Positions 28,958-37,460 of a stretch of DNA of 64,000 nt are shown one piece after another; position 1 is the stretch's first letter; each line of letters opens with the position of its first letter. The notes beneath the pieces are model-generated. The model made no database searches and had not been told where the DNA came from. It saw only the letters and a program-made list of their open reading frames with translations. Position numbers and translations under genes: made by a program. This stretch comes from GJ-E10 sp035625725 (lineage in GTDB: Bacteria; Pseudomonadota; Gammaproteobacteria; Burkholderiales; Burkholderiaceae_F). Location of the stretch: assembly GCA_035625725.1 (NCBI GenBank), contig DASPPB010000014.1, forward strand, positions 1 to 64,000. Reading direction: 5' to 3'.

Positions 28958-29437
28958 ATGGCATCTGTGAATAAAGTGATTTTGGTGGGCAATCTCGGCC
29001 GCGATCCGGAGACCCGCTACAGCCCGGAGGGCGCCGCGATGACGAATATCTCGCTGGCGACGACCTCCCAGTGGAAGGACAAGAACACCGGGGAGAAGCG
29101 CGAGGAAACCGAATGGCACCGGGTGGCCTTTTTCGGGCGCCTCGCGGAGATCGCCGCCGAGTACTTGCGCAAGGGTTCGCAGGTCTACATCGAGGGGCGG
29201 CTGCGCACACGCAAATGGCAAGACAAGGAGACGGGCCAGGATCGCTATGCCACCGAAATTGTCGCCGACGCGATGCAAATGCTCGGCTCCCGCGCGGCAG
29301 CGGCGCCTGGCGCCGAGGAGGAGCCACGCTCCTCGCGCCCGAGCGCGCCGCGCGCCGGCGCCGGGGCGGGCAAAGCCGCTGCCAAGGAGCCGGCCGGGGG
29401 CGGCGTGGCGGACCTCGACGACGACATTCCGTTTTGA
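28958..29437 (+). CDS. ssb: Single-stranded DNA-binding protein
   Basis: A 159-aa SSB with the OB fold (MASVNKVILVGNLGRDPETR; WHRVAFFGRLAEIAAEYL), a Gly/Ala/Pro-rich linker, and the acidic partner-binding tail DDDIPF. GGGAGA precedes the ATG by 5 nt. It is divergent from cbiX and faces the histidinol-phosphatase-like gene, with 13 bp between stops. Confidence 0.97.
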   Translation: MASVNKVILVGNLGRDPETRYSPEGAAMTNISLATTSQWKDKNTGEKREETEWHRVAFFGRLAEIAAEYLRKGSQVYIEGRLRTRKWQDKETGQDRYATEIVADAMQMLGSRAAAAPGAEEEPRSSRPSAPRAGAGAGKAAAKEPAGGGVADLDDDIPF

Positions 29438-29450
29438 AGCAGTTGCGCGG

Positions 29451-30335
29451 TCAGCTCTGCTCCGGGCGGGAGCCGTCTGCCGGTTTTTCCCCCTGCAGCA
29501 GGGCAAGGATCTCCTCGTGCAAGGTTCCGCTTGAGGCGATCAGGGATGGCTGGCTGAGCGGATCGCCTCCGCTCCAGCTCGTAACACGGCCGCCGGCACC
29601 CTCTATCACGGGCACCACCGCGGCAACGTCCCAGTAGGAAAGTACCGGATCGAGCATGGCATCGGCGCCGCCGGTCGCAAGGGCAAAATAGCCGAAGCAA
29701 TCGCCCCAGGTGCGCGCCAGGGCCGCGCGTTGCACGATGCGAAGCATCGAAGGGTCGGAGTCCTCGTCGCGGGAGCCGGGCAGCGCTGTGGCCAGCACCG
29801 TGGACTGCGCCAGCGTGCGGGCGGCGCGCACCCGCGCCTGGCGTCGCGTTCCATCGGCACCGAACAAGGTGGTACCGCGACGGTGCCCGATGAGGGCAAA
29901 ACCTGCGGCCGCGTGCGCGATGCATCCCAGTACCGGTCGGTGGCCGTCGCCGTCATCACGCTCCAGCGCGATGAGCGTGCCGAAGAGAAAACAGTTGCTG
30001 ATGAACGCCTTTGTGCCATCGATCGGGTCGAGGATCCAGCGATAACGCCCGCCCGGGCGTTCGCCGTACTCTTCGCCGACGATGCCGTGCTGGGGATAGC
30101 GGGTTTCGATGAGCCGGCGCAGCGCAGCTTCGGCCTCGCGATCGGCCTTTGTTACGGGCGATGCGTCTGCCTTGATGTGCACGCGCGCGCCCGCAAGAAA
30201 ATAGGGACGGATGACACAAAACGCCTGGCCGATGAGTTCGTGCATGAAGGCAGTGAACTCGCGCTCCTCGTGGGCGTCCAGCGGTGCGCTAAAACACTTC
30301 CAGTTCACAGGACCTCCATCGCCCTTTGGTCTCAT
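29451..30335 (-). CDS. hisN: Inositol-monophosphatase-family enzyme, probable histidinol-phosphatase HisN
   Basis: A magnesium-dependent phosphatase of the IMPase fold with metal motifs GEEYGE, ILDPIDGTKAFI and, near the C-terminus, SYWDVAAVVPVIEGAGG. LDPIDGTKAFI and the GDCFGYFALATGGADAMLD stretch are typical of the HisN-type histidinol-phosphatase. The start is uncertain: the ATG at 30335 gives 294 aa, but family members usually begin closer to REFTAFMHEL, about 25 residues later. The gene is divergent from kup. Confidence 0.8.
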   Translation of the reverse strand: MRPKGDGGPVNWKCFSAPLDAHEEREFTAFMHELIGQAFCVIRPYFLAGARVHIKADASPVTKADREAEAALRRLIETRYPQHGIVGEEYGERPGGRYRWILDPIDGTKAFISNCFLFGTLIALERDDGDGHRPVLGCIAHAAAGFALIGHRRGTTLFGADGTRRQARVRAARTLAQSTVLATALPGSRDEDSDPSMLRIVQRAALARTWGDCFGYFALATGGADAMLDPVLSYWDVAAVVPVIEGAGGRVTSWSGGDPLSQPSLIASSGTLHEEILALLQGEKPADGSRPEQS

Positions 30336-30463
30336 CGTGCCCGGCTGCAGACGTTTTTCGCGGACGCCGGTCATGGTACTGGCCGGCAAGCCCGCTTGGG
30401 GAGGGGCTTACACTGCGCAGTGCACAAAAAATCCTCCCGAACGCATCGGAGTTTTTTTCTCAA

Positions 30464-32404
30464 ATGGCATTGCCTTCCGACACGGCCCGGGGCGAGGGCG
30501 GCGGTGAAGCCGGCGCTGTGGCGTCGCCGCCCGCGGTGCGCCTGACGAGCGCGCGCCCGGCCCTGGGAGCGGCTCAGGGAACGCTGATTCTGGGAGCGCT
30601 GGGCGTCGTCTACGGCGATATCGGAACGAGCCCGCTATATACGTTAAAGACGGCCTACGAGGCCGCAGGTGGCGCCTCTGCCGAGATTGCCCTGGGCCTG
30701 CTGTCTTTGATTGTCTGGACCTTGATCATCGTTACGTCGGTAAAGTACGTGGCGCTGGTCATGCGTGCCGACAACGACGGGGAGGGCGGAATCCTCGCGC
30801 TCATGGCGCACCTGGCCTTCAAGGGCCGCGAGCGACCCCTTGTGGTGGGCATCGGCGTGCTGGGGGCCGCCATGCTCTATGGCGACGGGGCCATCACGCC
30901 GGCCATCTCCGTATTGAGCGCGCTCGAGGGCCTGAAGCTGCCCGCGCCCGCTGTGGGACCGTTCGTCTTGCCCCTTGCGGTGCTGGTGTTGCTTGCTTTG
31001 TTCGCATTTCAGCGTCACGGCACATCCGTGATCGGACGACTCTTCGGCCCCATCATGGTCGTATGGTTCCTTTGCATTGCCGCGCTCGGCATTGCATCGG
31101 TTGTGCTGCGGCCGACGGTTTTGCGGGCCTTGTGGCCGGGCTACGCGGTGCAGTACCTTGGCACGCATGGATTTACGGGTTTTTCGGTTCTCGGCTCGGT
31201 TTTTCTGTGTGCGACCGGCGCCGAGGCCCTATATGCGGACATGGGCCACTTCGGTGCGCGACCCATTCGGCTTGGTTGGTACTGGCTGGTATTCCCGTCG
31301 CTGGTTTTGAGTTACGCGGGCCAGACCGCGCTGGTACTCGAGCGGGGCGTGCAGCGTGACGACAACCCCTTTTTTCTTCTCGCCCCCGGGTGGGCTCAGT
31401 TGCCTTTGGTCGGCCTGGCCACGGCGGCCACCATCATCGCCAGCCAAGCGATCATCAGCGGGGTCTTTTCTATGACCCGCCAGGCGATCCAACTCGACTT
31501 GTGTCCCCGCCTGAGTGTGACGCAGACCTCGGAAGTCGGCTACGGCCAGATCTACATTGGCGTGGTCAACTGGCTGTTGGCTCTGTTTACGCTTGGCCTG
31601 GCTTTGGGCTTTGGCTCCTCGGACAACCTCTCCGCAGCCTATGGGATAGCGGTATCGATCACGATGCTGCTCACGACCTTGCTGATGTTTCGTGTCATGC
31701 ACGAACAGTGGCGTTGGCGCCTTGGGCTGGTCATCGCCATCGCGGTGCCCTTGTTTCTCGTCGACTCGTCCTTTGCCGCGGCCAACTTGACGAAAGTGCG
31801 CGAGGGCGGCTGGGTACCGCTGGTGGCCGGGGCGGGCATTTACTTCCTGATGCAGGCTTGGCGAACAGGGCGCAAGGCGATGCTGCGACAGCTCGAGCGC
31901 GAGACCTTGCCGCTTTCCGTGTTCCTGAGTTCGTTGCAAGACATTCCCCGGGTTCCGGGAACCGCCGTGTACCTCGCCCGCCGGCTCGACATCGTCCCGC
32001 TCGCGCTGCTGCACAGCCTCAAGCACTACGCCGTCTTGCACGAGCGCAACGTCCTGCTGCACGTGCTCACCGAACAGGCGCCGCGGGTGGCCGCGCGCGA
32101 TCGCATGCAGATCAGCACTTTGGGGCCGGGTTTTTATCGGATCGTATTGCGCTACGGTTTCATGGAGTACCCGGACCTTCCGGTTGCTCTGGCGCATTGT
32201 TCGCTTGATGCACAGGGCTTCGACATGATGCGAACGACATTTTTCTTGTCGCGCGAGACGGTGGAGCGCAAACCCGGGCGGCGCCTCCAGGGCGTTGCAC
32301 GCCGCCTCTTCACCTGGATGCACCGCAACGCCACCGATGCCACCGAGTTCTTCCGCATCCCGCGCAATCGCATCGTCGAGCTCGGCGCGCGCATCGAGCT
32401 TTGA
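30464..32404 (+). CDS. kup: Low-affinity potassium uptake protein Kup
   Basis: A 646-aa KUP/HAK potassium transporter. The signature LGALGVVYGDIGTSPLYTL begins near residue 46, followed by about 12 membrane segments and a C-terminal cytosolic domain of about 180 residues. The ATG at 30464 begins just before a Gly/Ala-rich leader; the frame upstream is open but lacks family similarity. It is divergent from hisN across 128 bp. Confidence 0.95.
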   Translation: MALPSDTARGEGGGEAGAVASPPAVRLTSARPALGAAQGTLILGALGVVYGDIGTSPLYTLKTAYEAAGGASAEIALGLLSLIVWTLIIVTSVKYVALVMRADNDGEGGILALMAHLAFKGRERPLVVGIGVLGAAMLYGDGAITPAISVLSALEGLKLPAPAVGPFVLPLAVLVLLALFAFQRHGTSVIGRLFGPIMVVWFLCIAALGIASVVLRPTVLRALWPGYAVQYLGTHGFTGFSVLGSVFLCATGAEALYADMGHFGARPIRLGWYWLVFPSLVLSYAGQTALVLERGVQRDDNPFFLLAPGWAQLPLVGLATAATIIASQAIISGVFSMTRQAIQLDLCPRLSVTQTSEVGYGQIYIGVVNWLLALFTLGLALGFGSSDNLSAAYGIAVSITMLLTTLLMFRVMHEQWRWRLGLVIAIAVPLFLVDSSFAAANLTKVREGGWVPLVAGAGIYFLMQAWRTGRKAMLRQLERETLPLSVFLSSLQDIPRVPGTAVYLARRLDIVPLALLHSLKHYAVLHERNVLLHVLTEQAPRVAARDRMQISTLGPGFYRIVLRYGFMEYPDLPVALAHCSLDAQGFDMMRTTFFLSRETVERKPGRRLQGVARRLFTWMHRNATDATEFFRIPRNRIVELGARIEL

Positions 32405-32480
32405 CCCCGGCGCGAGTCTGCGCTGCGGCAACCGGCGCACCTTATAATTCAACCAGTTGCGAATTTCTGCGAGTCCCGCG

Positions 32481-32849
32481 ATGCCGATTTACGCCTACAA
32501 GTGCTCGAGCTGCCAGCACGAGCTCGACGTGCTACAGAAAATCTCCGATGCCCCGCTTAGCATTTGCCCGCGCTGCGGTGCGGCCACTTTTTTCAAGCAG
32601 CTCACCGCCGCGGGCTTCCAACTCAAGGGAAGCGGCTGGTATGTGACGGACTTTAAGAACCGTCCCGAGCCCGAAGCCAAGCCGGGGAAAAAGTCCGACG
32701 AGGTCAAGCCGGGCGCCGCAACGGAGCAGACCAAAGCGGCCGAGACCGCCTCGACGCCCTCCCAGGAGTCGGCGGCTGCCAAACCGTCCGCACCTGCCAA
32801 TGCGGCTTCCGCACCGCGCGATGCGGGCGGTGGCTCGACGGCCAGTTGA
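32481..32849 (+). CDS. FmdB-family zinc ribbon protein
   Basis: A 122-aa protein that begins MPIYAYKCSSC and continues to CPRCG, placing four zinc-binding cysteines at 8, 11, 29 and 32. The FmdB/CxxC_CXXC_SSSS ribbon covers the first 45 residues, ending in the AAGFQLKGSGWYVTDF block; the rest is a charged Lys/Glu/Ala/Pro-rich tail of about 65 residues. It is the first gene of the fmdB-DUF502-aspS block. The molecular role is unknown. Confidence 0.92.
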   Translation: MPIYAYKCSSCQHELDVLQKISDAPLSICPRCGAATFFKQLTAAGFQLKGSGWYVTDFKNRPEPEAKPGKKSDEVKPGAATEQTKAAETASTPSQESAAAKPSAPANAASAPRDAGGGSTAS

Positions 32850-32879
32850 CCGGCTCGGACCAAAGGCGGGACTGCGCCG

Positions 32880-33527
32880 ATGTTCAAGCGCTACCTCATG
32901 ACGGGCCTGCTGGTGTGGGTTCCGCTCGCGCTGACGCTGTGGATCCTGGACTTTGTCATCACGTTCATGGATCCGATCGTATTGCGCCTGCCGCCGGCCC
33001 TGCGACCCGAGCAATGGTTGGGGTTTCGGGTGCCGGGGTCTGGGCTGGTGCTGGCCGCGATCATCGTCTTTCTGACGGGCATGCTCGCGGCCAACATCAT
33101 TGGGCAGCGATTTGTGGTTTGGTGGGAAGCGATGCTCGGCCGGATCCCCATCGTATCGAGCATCTATCGCAGCGTGAAGCAGGTGTCGGACACCCTGTTG
33201 GCGCAAAACGGGCATTCGTTTCGCCGAGCGGTGCTGGTTGAATTCCCGCAGCGCGGACAGTGGGCCGTCGGATTCGTTGTCGGGGCTGCCGGAACGCGGA
33301 TCGCCAAGCACCTTTCGGCCCAGTCGCTAACGGTGTACGTACCGACTGCACCGAACCCGACGTCGGGCTATACACTCATTTTGCCGGCGAGCGAAGTGCA
33401 CGATGTCGAGATGAGCGTGGATGAGGCGCTGAAGTTCGTCATTTCGATGGGCGTCGTGGTGCCTCCAGCGTCTGCCCGACCGCACTCCTTGCCGCCGGCC
33501 GCCGCCGATTCCATCGGCAAGGTCTAG
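32880..33527 (+). CDS. DUF502 membrane protein
   Basis: A 215-aa DUF502 protein with two hydrophobic segments (about 8-30 and 53-75), followed by GRIPIVSSIYRSVKQVSDTL, VLVEFPQRGQWAVGFV and TAPNPTSGYTLILP. It lies 30 bp after fmdB and 73 bp before aspS, an arrangement that is conserved in betaproteobacteria. No function is known. Confidence 0.9.
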   Translation: MFKRYLMTGLLVWVPLALTLWILDFVITFMDPIVLRLPPALRPEQWLGFRVPGSGLVLAAIIVFLTGMLAANIIGQRFVVWWEAMLGRIPIVSSIYRSVKQVSDTLLAQNGHSFRRAVLVEFPQRGQWAVGFVVGAAGTRIAKHLSAQSLTVYVPTAPNPTSGYTLILPASEVHDVEMSVDEALKFVISMGVVVPPASARPHSLPPAAADSIGKV

Positions 33528-33600
33528 TCCTTGACCTGCCCGAATTTGTCGGCCCGGCCGGAGCTGGGTATTCATCGGATACGCACCTGACGGAGAACTT

Positions 33601-35400
33601 ATGCGCACGGAGTACTGCGGCTTGGTTGACGAACGCTACATCGGCCGCGAGGTGACGCTGTACGGCTGGGTGCATCGTCGGCGCGACCACGGGGGCGTGA
33701 TTTTTATCGACCTGCGCGATCGCGAGGGGATCATTCAGATCGTGTGCGATCCGGATTTGCCGGAGATGTTCCGCCGAGCCGAGACGCTGCGCAGCGAATA
33801 CTGCGTGTCGATCTCGGGTCTGGTGCGCGCCCGGCCGGCCGGGACTACAAATGCTGCACTCACCTCGGGCGGTGTCGAGGTGCTGTGCCGCCAACTGGCC
33901 GTTCTCAACCCTTCGCTTCCACCACCGTTTTTGCTCGACGACGATGAGCTTTCGGAGACGACGCGTCTGACGCACCGCGTGCTGGATCTGCGACGCCCCG
34001 CGATGCAACAGAATCTGCGTCTTCGCTATCGGGTCGCCATGGCGGTGCGCCGCTATCTCGATTCGAAAGGCTTTCTGGACATTGAGACACCGATGCTCAC
34101 CAAGAGCACGCCGGAGGGTGCGCGCGACTATCTCGTGCCATCGCGCGTTCACGAGGGAATGTTCTTTGCGCTGCCGCAGTCACCGCAACTGTTCAAGCAG
34201 TTGCTCATGGTTGCCGGCTACGACCGGTATTACCAGATCGTCAAGTGCTTTCGCGACGAGGACCTGCGCGCGGACCGCCAGCCCGAATTTACGCAAATTG
34301 ATATCGAGACTTCGTTTCTCGACGAGCAGCAGATCCGCGAGCTCATGGAAGCCATGATTCGCGACGTTTTTCGCGAAGTGCTCGGTGCCGCGCTTCCGCA
34401 CCCTTTTCCCGTGATGCGCCATGCCGAGGCGATGGAGCGCTTTGGCTCCGACAAGCCCGATCTCCGGGTCAAGCTGCAACTCACGGACTTGACCGACGTG
34501 ATGAAGGACGTCGATTTCAACATCTTTCGCTCGGCTGCCGGCCTCAAGGACGGCCGGGTGGCCGCGCTGCTCGTTCCGGGCGGTGGCGCGCTGGCGCGCT
34601 CGGAAATCGACGCCTACACCCAGTACGTCGCAATCTACGGAGCCAAAGGTCTGGCATACATCAAGGTGAACCAGCGCGCGCAAGGTCGCGAGGGTCTGCA
34701 ATCGCCGATCGTGAAGAGTCTGCACGACAGGGCGCTTGCGGCCATTGTCGAGCGCACCGGGGCGCGCGACGGGGATTTAATCTTCTTTGGCGCCGATCGC
34801 TCCAAAATTGTGGCCGACAGTCTGGGTGCGCTGCGCACGCGCATCGGCCACTCCGAATTCGGCCACCAGCGCGGTCTGTTCGAGGCGGGATGGCAGCCGC
34901 TGTGGGTCATCGATTTTCCCATGTTCGAGTTCGATGAAGACGAGCGGCGCTGGGTTGCCGCCCATCACCCCTTCACTGCACCCAAGGACGGCCACGAGGA
35001 TTTGCTCGAGACCGATCCGGGTCGATGCCTGGCAAAAGCCTACGACCTGGCCCTCAACGGCTGGGAGATCGGCGGCGGCTCGGTGCGCATCCATCGCGAG
35101 GAGATCCAAAGCAAGGTGTTCCGTGCCCTGAAAATTGGCCCCGAAGAGGCGCGCAGCAAGTTCGGGTTTCTGCTCGATGCCTTGCGCTACGGCGCGCCGC
35201 CCCACGGGGGAATCGCCTTTGGCCTGGACCGGATCGTGACCATGATGGCCGGTGCCGAGTCCATACGCGACGTCATCGCCTTCCCCAAGACCCAGCGCGC
35301 CCAGTGCCTGCTCACGCAGGCGCCTTCGCCCGTTGATGAGAAGCAGCTGCGCGAGCTGCACATTCGTTTGCGCCATGCCGAGCCCAAGCCGATGTCGTAG
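33601..35400 (+). CDS. aspS: Aspartyl-tRNA synthetase (probably non-discriminating Asp/Asn)
   Basis: A 599-aa class IIb synthetase with the N-terminal anticodon-binding OB fold, motif 2 FRDEDLRADRQPEFTQIDIE, the bacterial insertion domain, and motif 3 GIAFGLDRIV. In the anticodon domain the residues corresponding to the discrimination positions read RRRDHGG (His30) and RPAGT (Gly81). As I recall, the non-discriminating Pseudomonas enzyme has His and Gly there, while E. coli has Leu and a different loop. If so, it also charges tRNA-Asn, with GatCAB making Asn-tRNA. GGAG lies about 7 nt upstream of the ATG. Confidence 0.96.
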   Translation: MRTEYCGLVDERYIGREVTLYGWVHRRRDHGGVIFIDLRDREGIIQIVCDPDLPEMFRRAETLRSEYCVSISGLVRARPAGTTNAALTSGGVEVLCRQLAVLNPSLPPPFLLDDDELSETTRLTHRVLDLRRPAMQQNLRLRYRVAMAVRRYLDSKGFLDIETPMLTKSTPEGARDYLVPSRVHEGMFFALPQSPQLFKQLLMVAGYDRYYQIVKCFRDEDLRADRQPEFTQIDIETSFLDEQQIRELMEAMIRDVFREVLGAALPHPFPVMRHAEAMERFGSDKPDLRVKLQLTDLTDVMKDVDFNIFRSAAGLKDGRVAALLVPGGGALARSEIDAYTQYVAIYGAKGLAYIKVNQRAQGREGLQSPIVKSLHDRALAAIVERTGARDGDLIFFGADRSKIVADSLGALRTRIGHSEFGHQRGLFEAGWQPLWVIDFPMFEFDEDERRWVAAHHPFTAPKDGHEDLLETDPGRCLAKAYDLALNGWEIGGGSVRIHREEIQSKVFRALKIGPEEARSKFGFLLDALRYGAPPHGGIAFGLDRIVTMMAGAESIRDVIAFPKTQRAQCLLTQAPSPVDEKQLRELHIRLRHAEPKPMS

Positions 35401-35433
35401 CGGGGCGCGGCACCCGGCGACCGGCTGCCAGCC

Positions 35434-36231
35434 ATGAAGCCAATAAAGTTACGAGTCGCGACCTACAACATTCACAAGGGAGTGACGACTTTCCGCCGGC
35501 GCTCGCGCGTGGCCGAGCTGCGTTCGGCGCTGCACCGCATCGACGCCGACCTGGTCTTCTTGCAGGAGGTGCAGGAGCGCAACGAGCCGTTTGCGCGCAC
35601 CGGGGCGGAGCGTTGGCGCTCGGGGCAGCTCGATGCATTGGCCTCCAGCGGATACGAGCATCGTGCCTACGGAATCAACGCCGTGTACGCGCACGGTCAC
35701 CATGGCAATGCCATTCTCTCGCGCTGGTCGATCGAACACTTCGCCAACCACGATATCTCGGACCACATGCTGGAGCGCCGCGGCATGCTCCACGCCGTGG
35801 CGCGCATGCCGGGTAAAGGATCGCGCGGCATTCACCTGATTTGCGCGCACTTCGGACTCGCCAAGCGCAGCCGCATGCGCCAGGCCGAGTGGGTGGCCCG
35901 ATTCATCGAGCGCGAGATTCCCCCCGCAGCGCCCCTGATTTTGGCGGGCGATTTCAACGACTGGCAGCGCGGAGTCGACGCCCAGCTGCGGCAGCGCCTG
36001 AGCATGCGCGAAGTCTGTGACGAGATGCAGGCGACGGCCTGGCTGGGGGGGCTGCTGCCATGGCGCAGGCCCTTGCAGGTCGCACGAACTTTTCCGAGTC
36101 TCGTTCCGTTTCTTACACTCGACCGCATCTACGTGCGCGGACTGCGTGCACGCGGCGCGTTGGTGCCGCGCGGCCGCTCCTGGGCCCGATGTTCGGATCA
36201 TGCCCCGCTCATCGCCGACCTGGAGCTCTGA
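35434..36231 (+). CDS. Endonuclease/exonuclease/phosphatase family protein
   Basis: A 265-aa EEP-fold hydrolase. Motifs in order are RVATYNIHKG, LVFLQEVQE (metal Glu), HGNAILSRW, HLICAHFGL, LILAGDFNDW and the final RCSDHAPLIADLEL. This member is regularly found with clsB, whose ATG overlaps its stop (TGATG). The substrate may be a phospholipid head group or nucleic acid; the sequence does not decide. Confidence 0.9.
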   Translation: MKPIKLRVATYNIHKGVTTFRRRSRVAELRSALHRIDADLVFLQEVQERNEPFARTGAERWRSGQLDALASSGYEHRAYGINAVYAHGHHGNAILSRWSIEHFANHDISDHMLERRGMLHAVARMPGKGSRGIHLICAHFGLAKRSRMRQAEWVARFIEREIPPAAPLILAGDFNDWQRGVDAQLRQRLSMREVCDEMQATAWLGGLLPWRRPLQVARTFPSLVPFLTLDRIYVRGLRARGALVPRGRSWARCSDHAPLIADLEL

Positions 36232-37460
36232 TGCGCGCGTCATCGGGCGCGATAGCAAGAAGAATTGCCGGCACCTTGCGACCGCTCATGCGGCCGCATT
36301 TCACGGACGGTAACCGCATTCGGCTGCTCGGCTCGGCCCAGCACTACTTCCCGGAACTGCTCGCGGCGATCGCAGGCGCCCGACGTCTTGTGCACCTGGA
36401 GACGTACATTTTCGCCGACGACGATGTCGGTCGCAGCGTGGTCGACGCGCTTGCCGCGGCGGCACGACGCGGGCTGGAGGTGCGGGTGCTCATCGACGGT
36501 TTCGGCGGCGGCGAATTCGCGCGGCAGCTTGCCGTGCGCCTCCCGGAAGACGGGGTTCAGGTGCGTATCTACCGTCCACAGCGCTGGTGGCGGCCGAGGC
36601 GCCAGCTACTGCGGCGCATGCACCGCAAGCTCGTCGTGGTTGACGATCGCCTCGCCTTCCTGGGCGGGATCAACATCGACGACAACCCGCTGCGCGACGA
36701 GTTCACCGGTGAGCCGATCGGGCCGCGCTTTGACATCGCCGTCGAATGCGAGGGGCCGATCGTCGCGGCCATCGCGACGGCCATGCGGCGCCTGTGGTGG
36801 GGGGTGGCCGTGGCCAACTGGCGCGAGATCTCCGAACCTCCGCCGCGCCGAGTGCGCCCCCCCCGCCCCTTGCAAGGAGGGGTGCGCGCGGCCCTCCTGC
36901 TGCGCGATAACTTTCGCAATCGGCGCAGTATTGAGCACAGCTACCTCGGGTCGCTGCGCGCCGCGCGGCGCCAGATTTTGTTGGCGAGCGCCTATTTTTT
37001 ACCCGGCCGCCGCTTTCGCGGCGCCCTGGTCCGTGCGGCCCGTCGAGGCGTGCGCGTGCGTCTGTTGCTGCAAGGGCGGGTCGAATATCGGCTGCAGCAT
37101 TATGCGCAGCGCGCGCTCTACGGCCAGCTGCTTGCCGCCGGCATCGAGATCTACGAGTACCGGCGTAGCTACCTGCATGCCAAGGCGGCGGTGGTCGACG
37201 AGGACTGGGCCACGGTAGGCTCGAGCAATATCGATCCGCTGAGCTTGCTCCTGGCGCGCGAGGCCAACGTGGTCGTGCGCGCGCGTGAGTTTGCCGAGGA
37301 ATTGCGCGGGCTTATCGAGTCGGCCATGGGCGACGGCGCGCGCCTTCTGCACGCCTCGGATTTCGCCCGCCGCTCGTGGCCCGAGCGAGTGCGCGATTGG
37401 ATCGCCTACGGTTTGGTGCGAGCGGCAACCGTTGTGCTGGCTCGCGGAAACAATTACTGA
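36231..37460 (+). CDS. clsB: Cardiolipin synthase ClsB
   Basis: A 409-aa phospholipase-D-superfamily enzyme with two HKD motifs: HRKLVVVDDRLAFLGG and HAKAAVVDEDWATVGSSN. There are no N-terminal membrane helices, matching ClsB rather than ClsA; a short hydrophobic segment sits at the C-terminus. It condenses phosphatidylglycerol to cardiolipin or related anionic lipids at the inner membrane. It starts on the last base of the EEP gene's stop and overlaps the convergent glycosyltransferase end by 7 nt. Confidence 0.93.
   Translation: MRASSGAIARRIAGTLRPLMRPHFTDGNRIRLLGSAQHYFPELLAAIAGARRLVHLETYIFADDDVGRSVVDALAAAARRGLEVRVLIDGFGGGEFARQLAVRLPEDGVQVRIYRPQRWWRPRRQLLRRMHRKLVVVDDRLAFLGGINIDDNPLRDEFTGEPIGPRFDIAVECEGPIVAAIATAMRRLWWGVAVANWREISEPPPRRVRPPRPLQGGVRAALLLRDNFRNRRSIEHSYLGSLRAARRQILLASAYFLPGRRFRGALVRAARRGVRVRLLLQGRVEYRLQHYAQRALYGQLLAAGIEIYEYRRSYLHAKAAVVDEDWATVGSSNIDPLSLLLAREANVVVRAREFAEELRGLIESAMGDGARLLHASDFARRSWPERVRDWIAYGLVRAATVVLARGNNY

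Noticed and set aside
31229..32452. Minus-strand 407-codon frame
   Set aside because: Antisense to kup.
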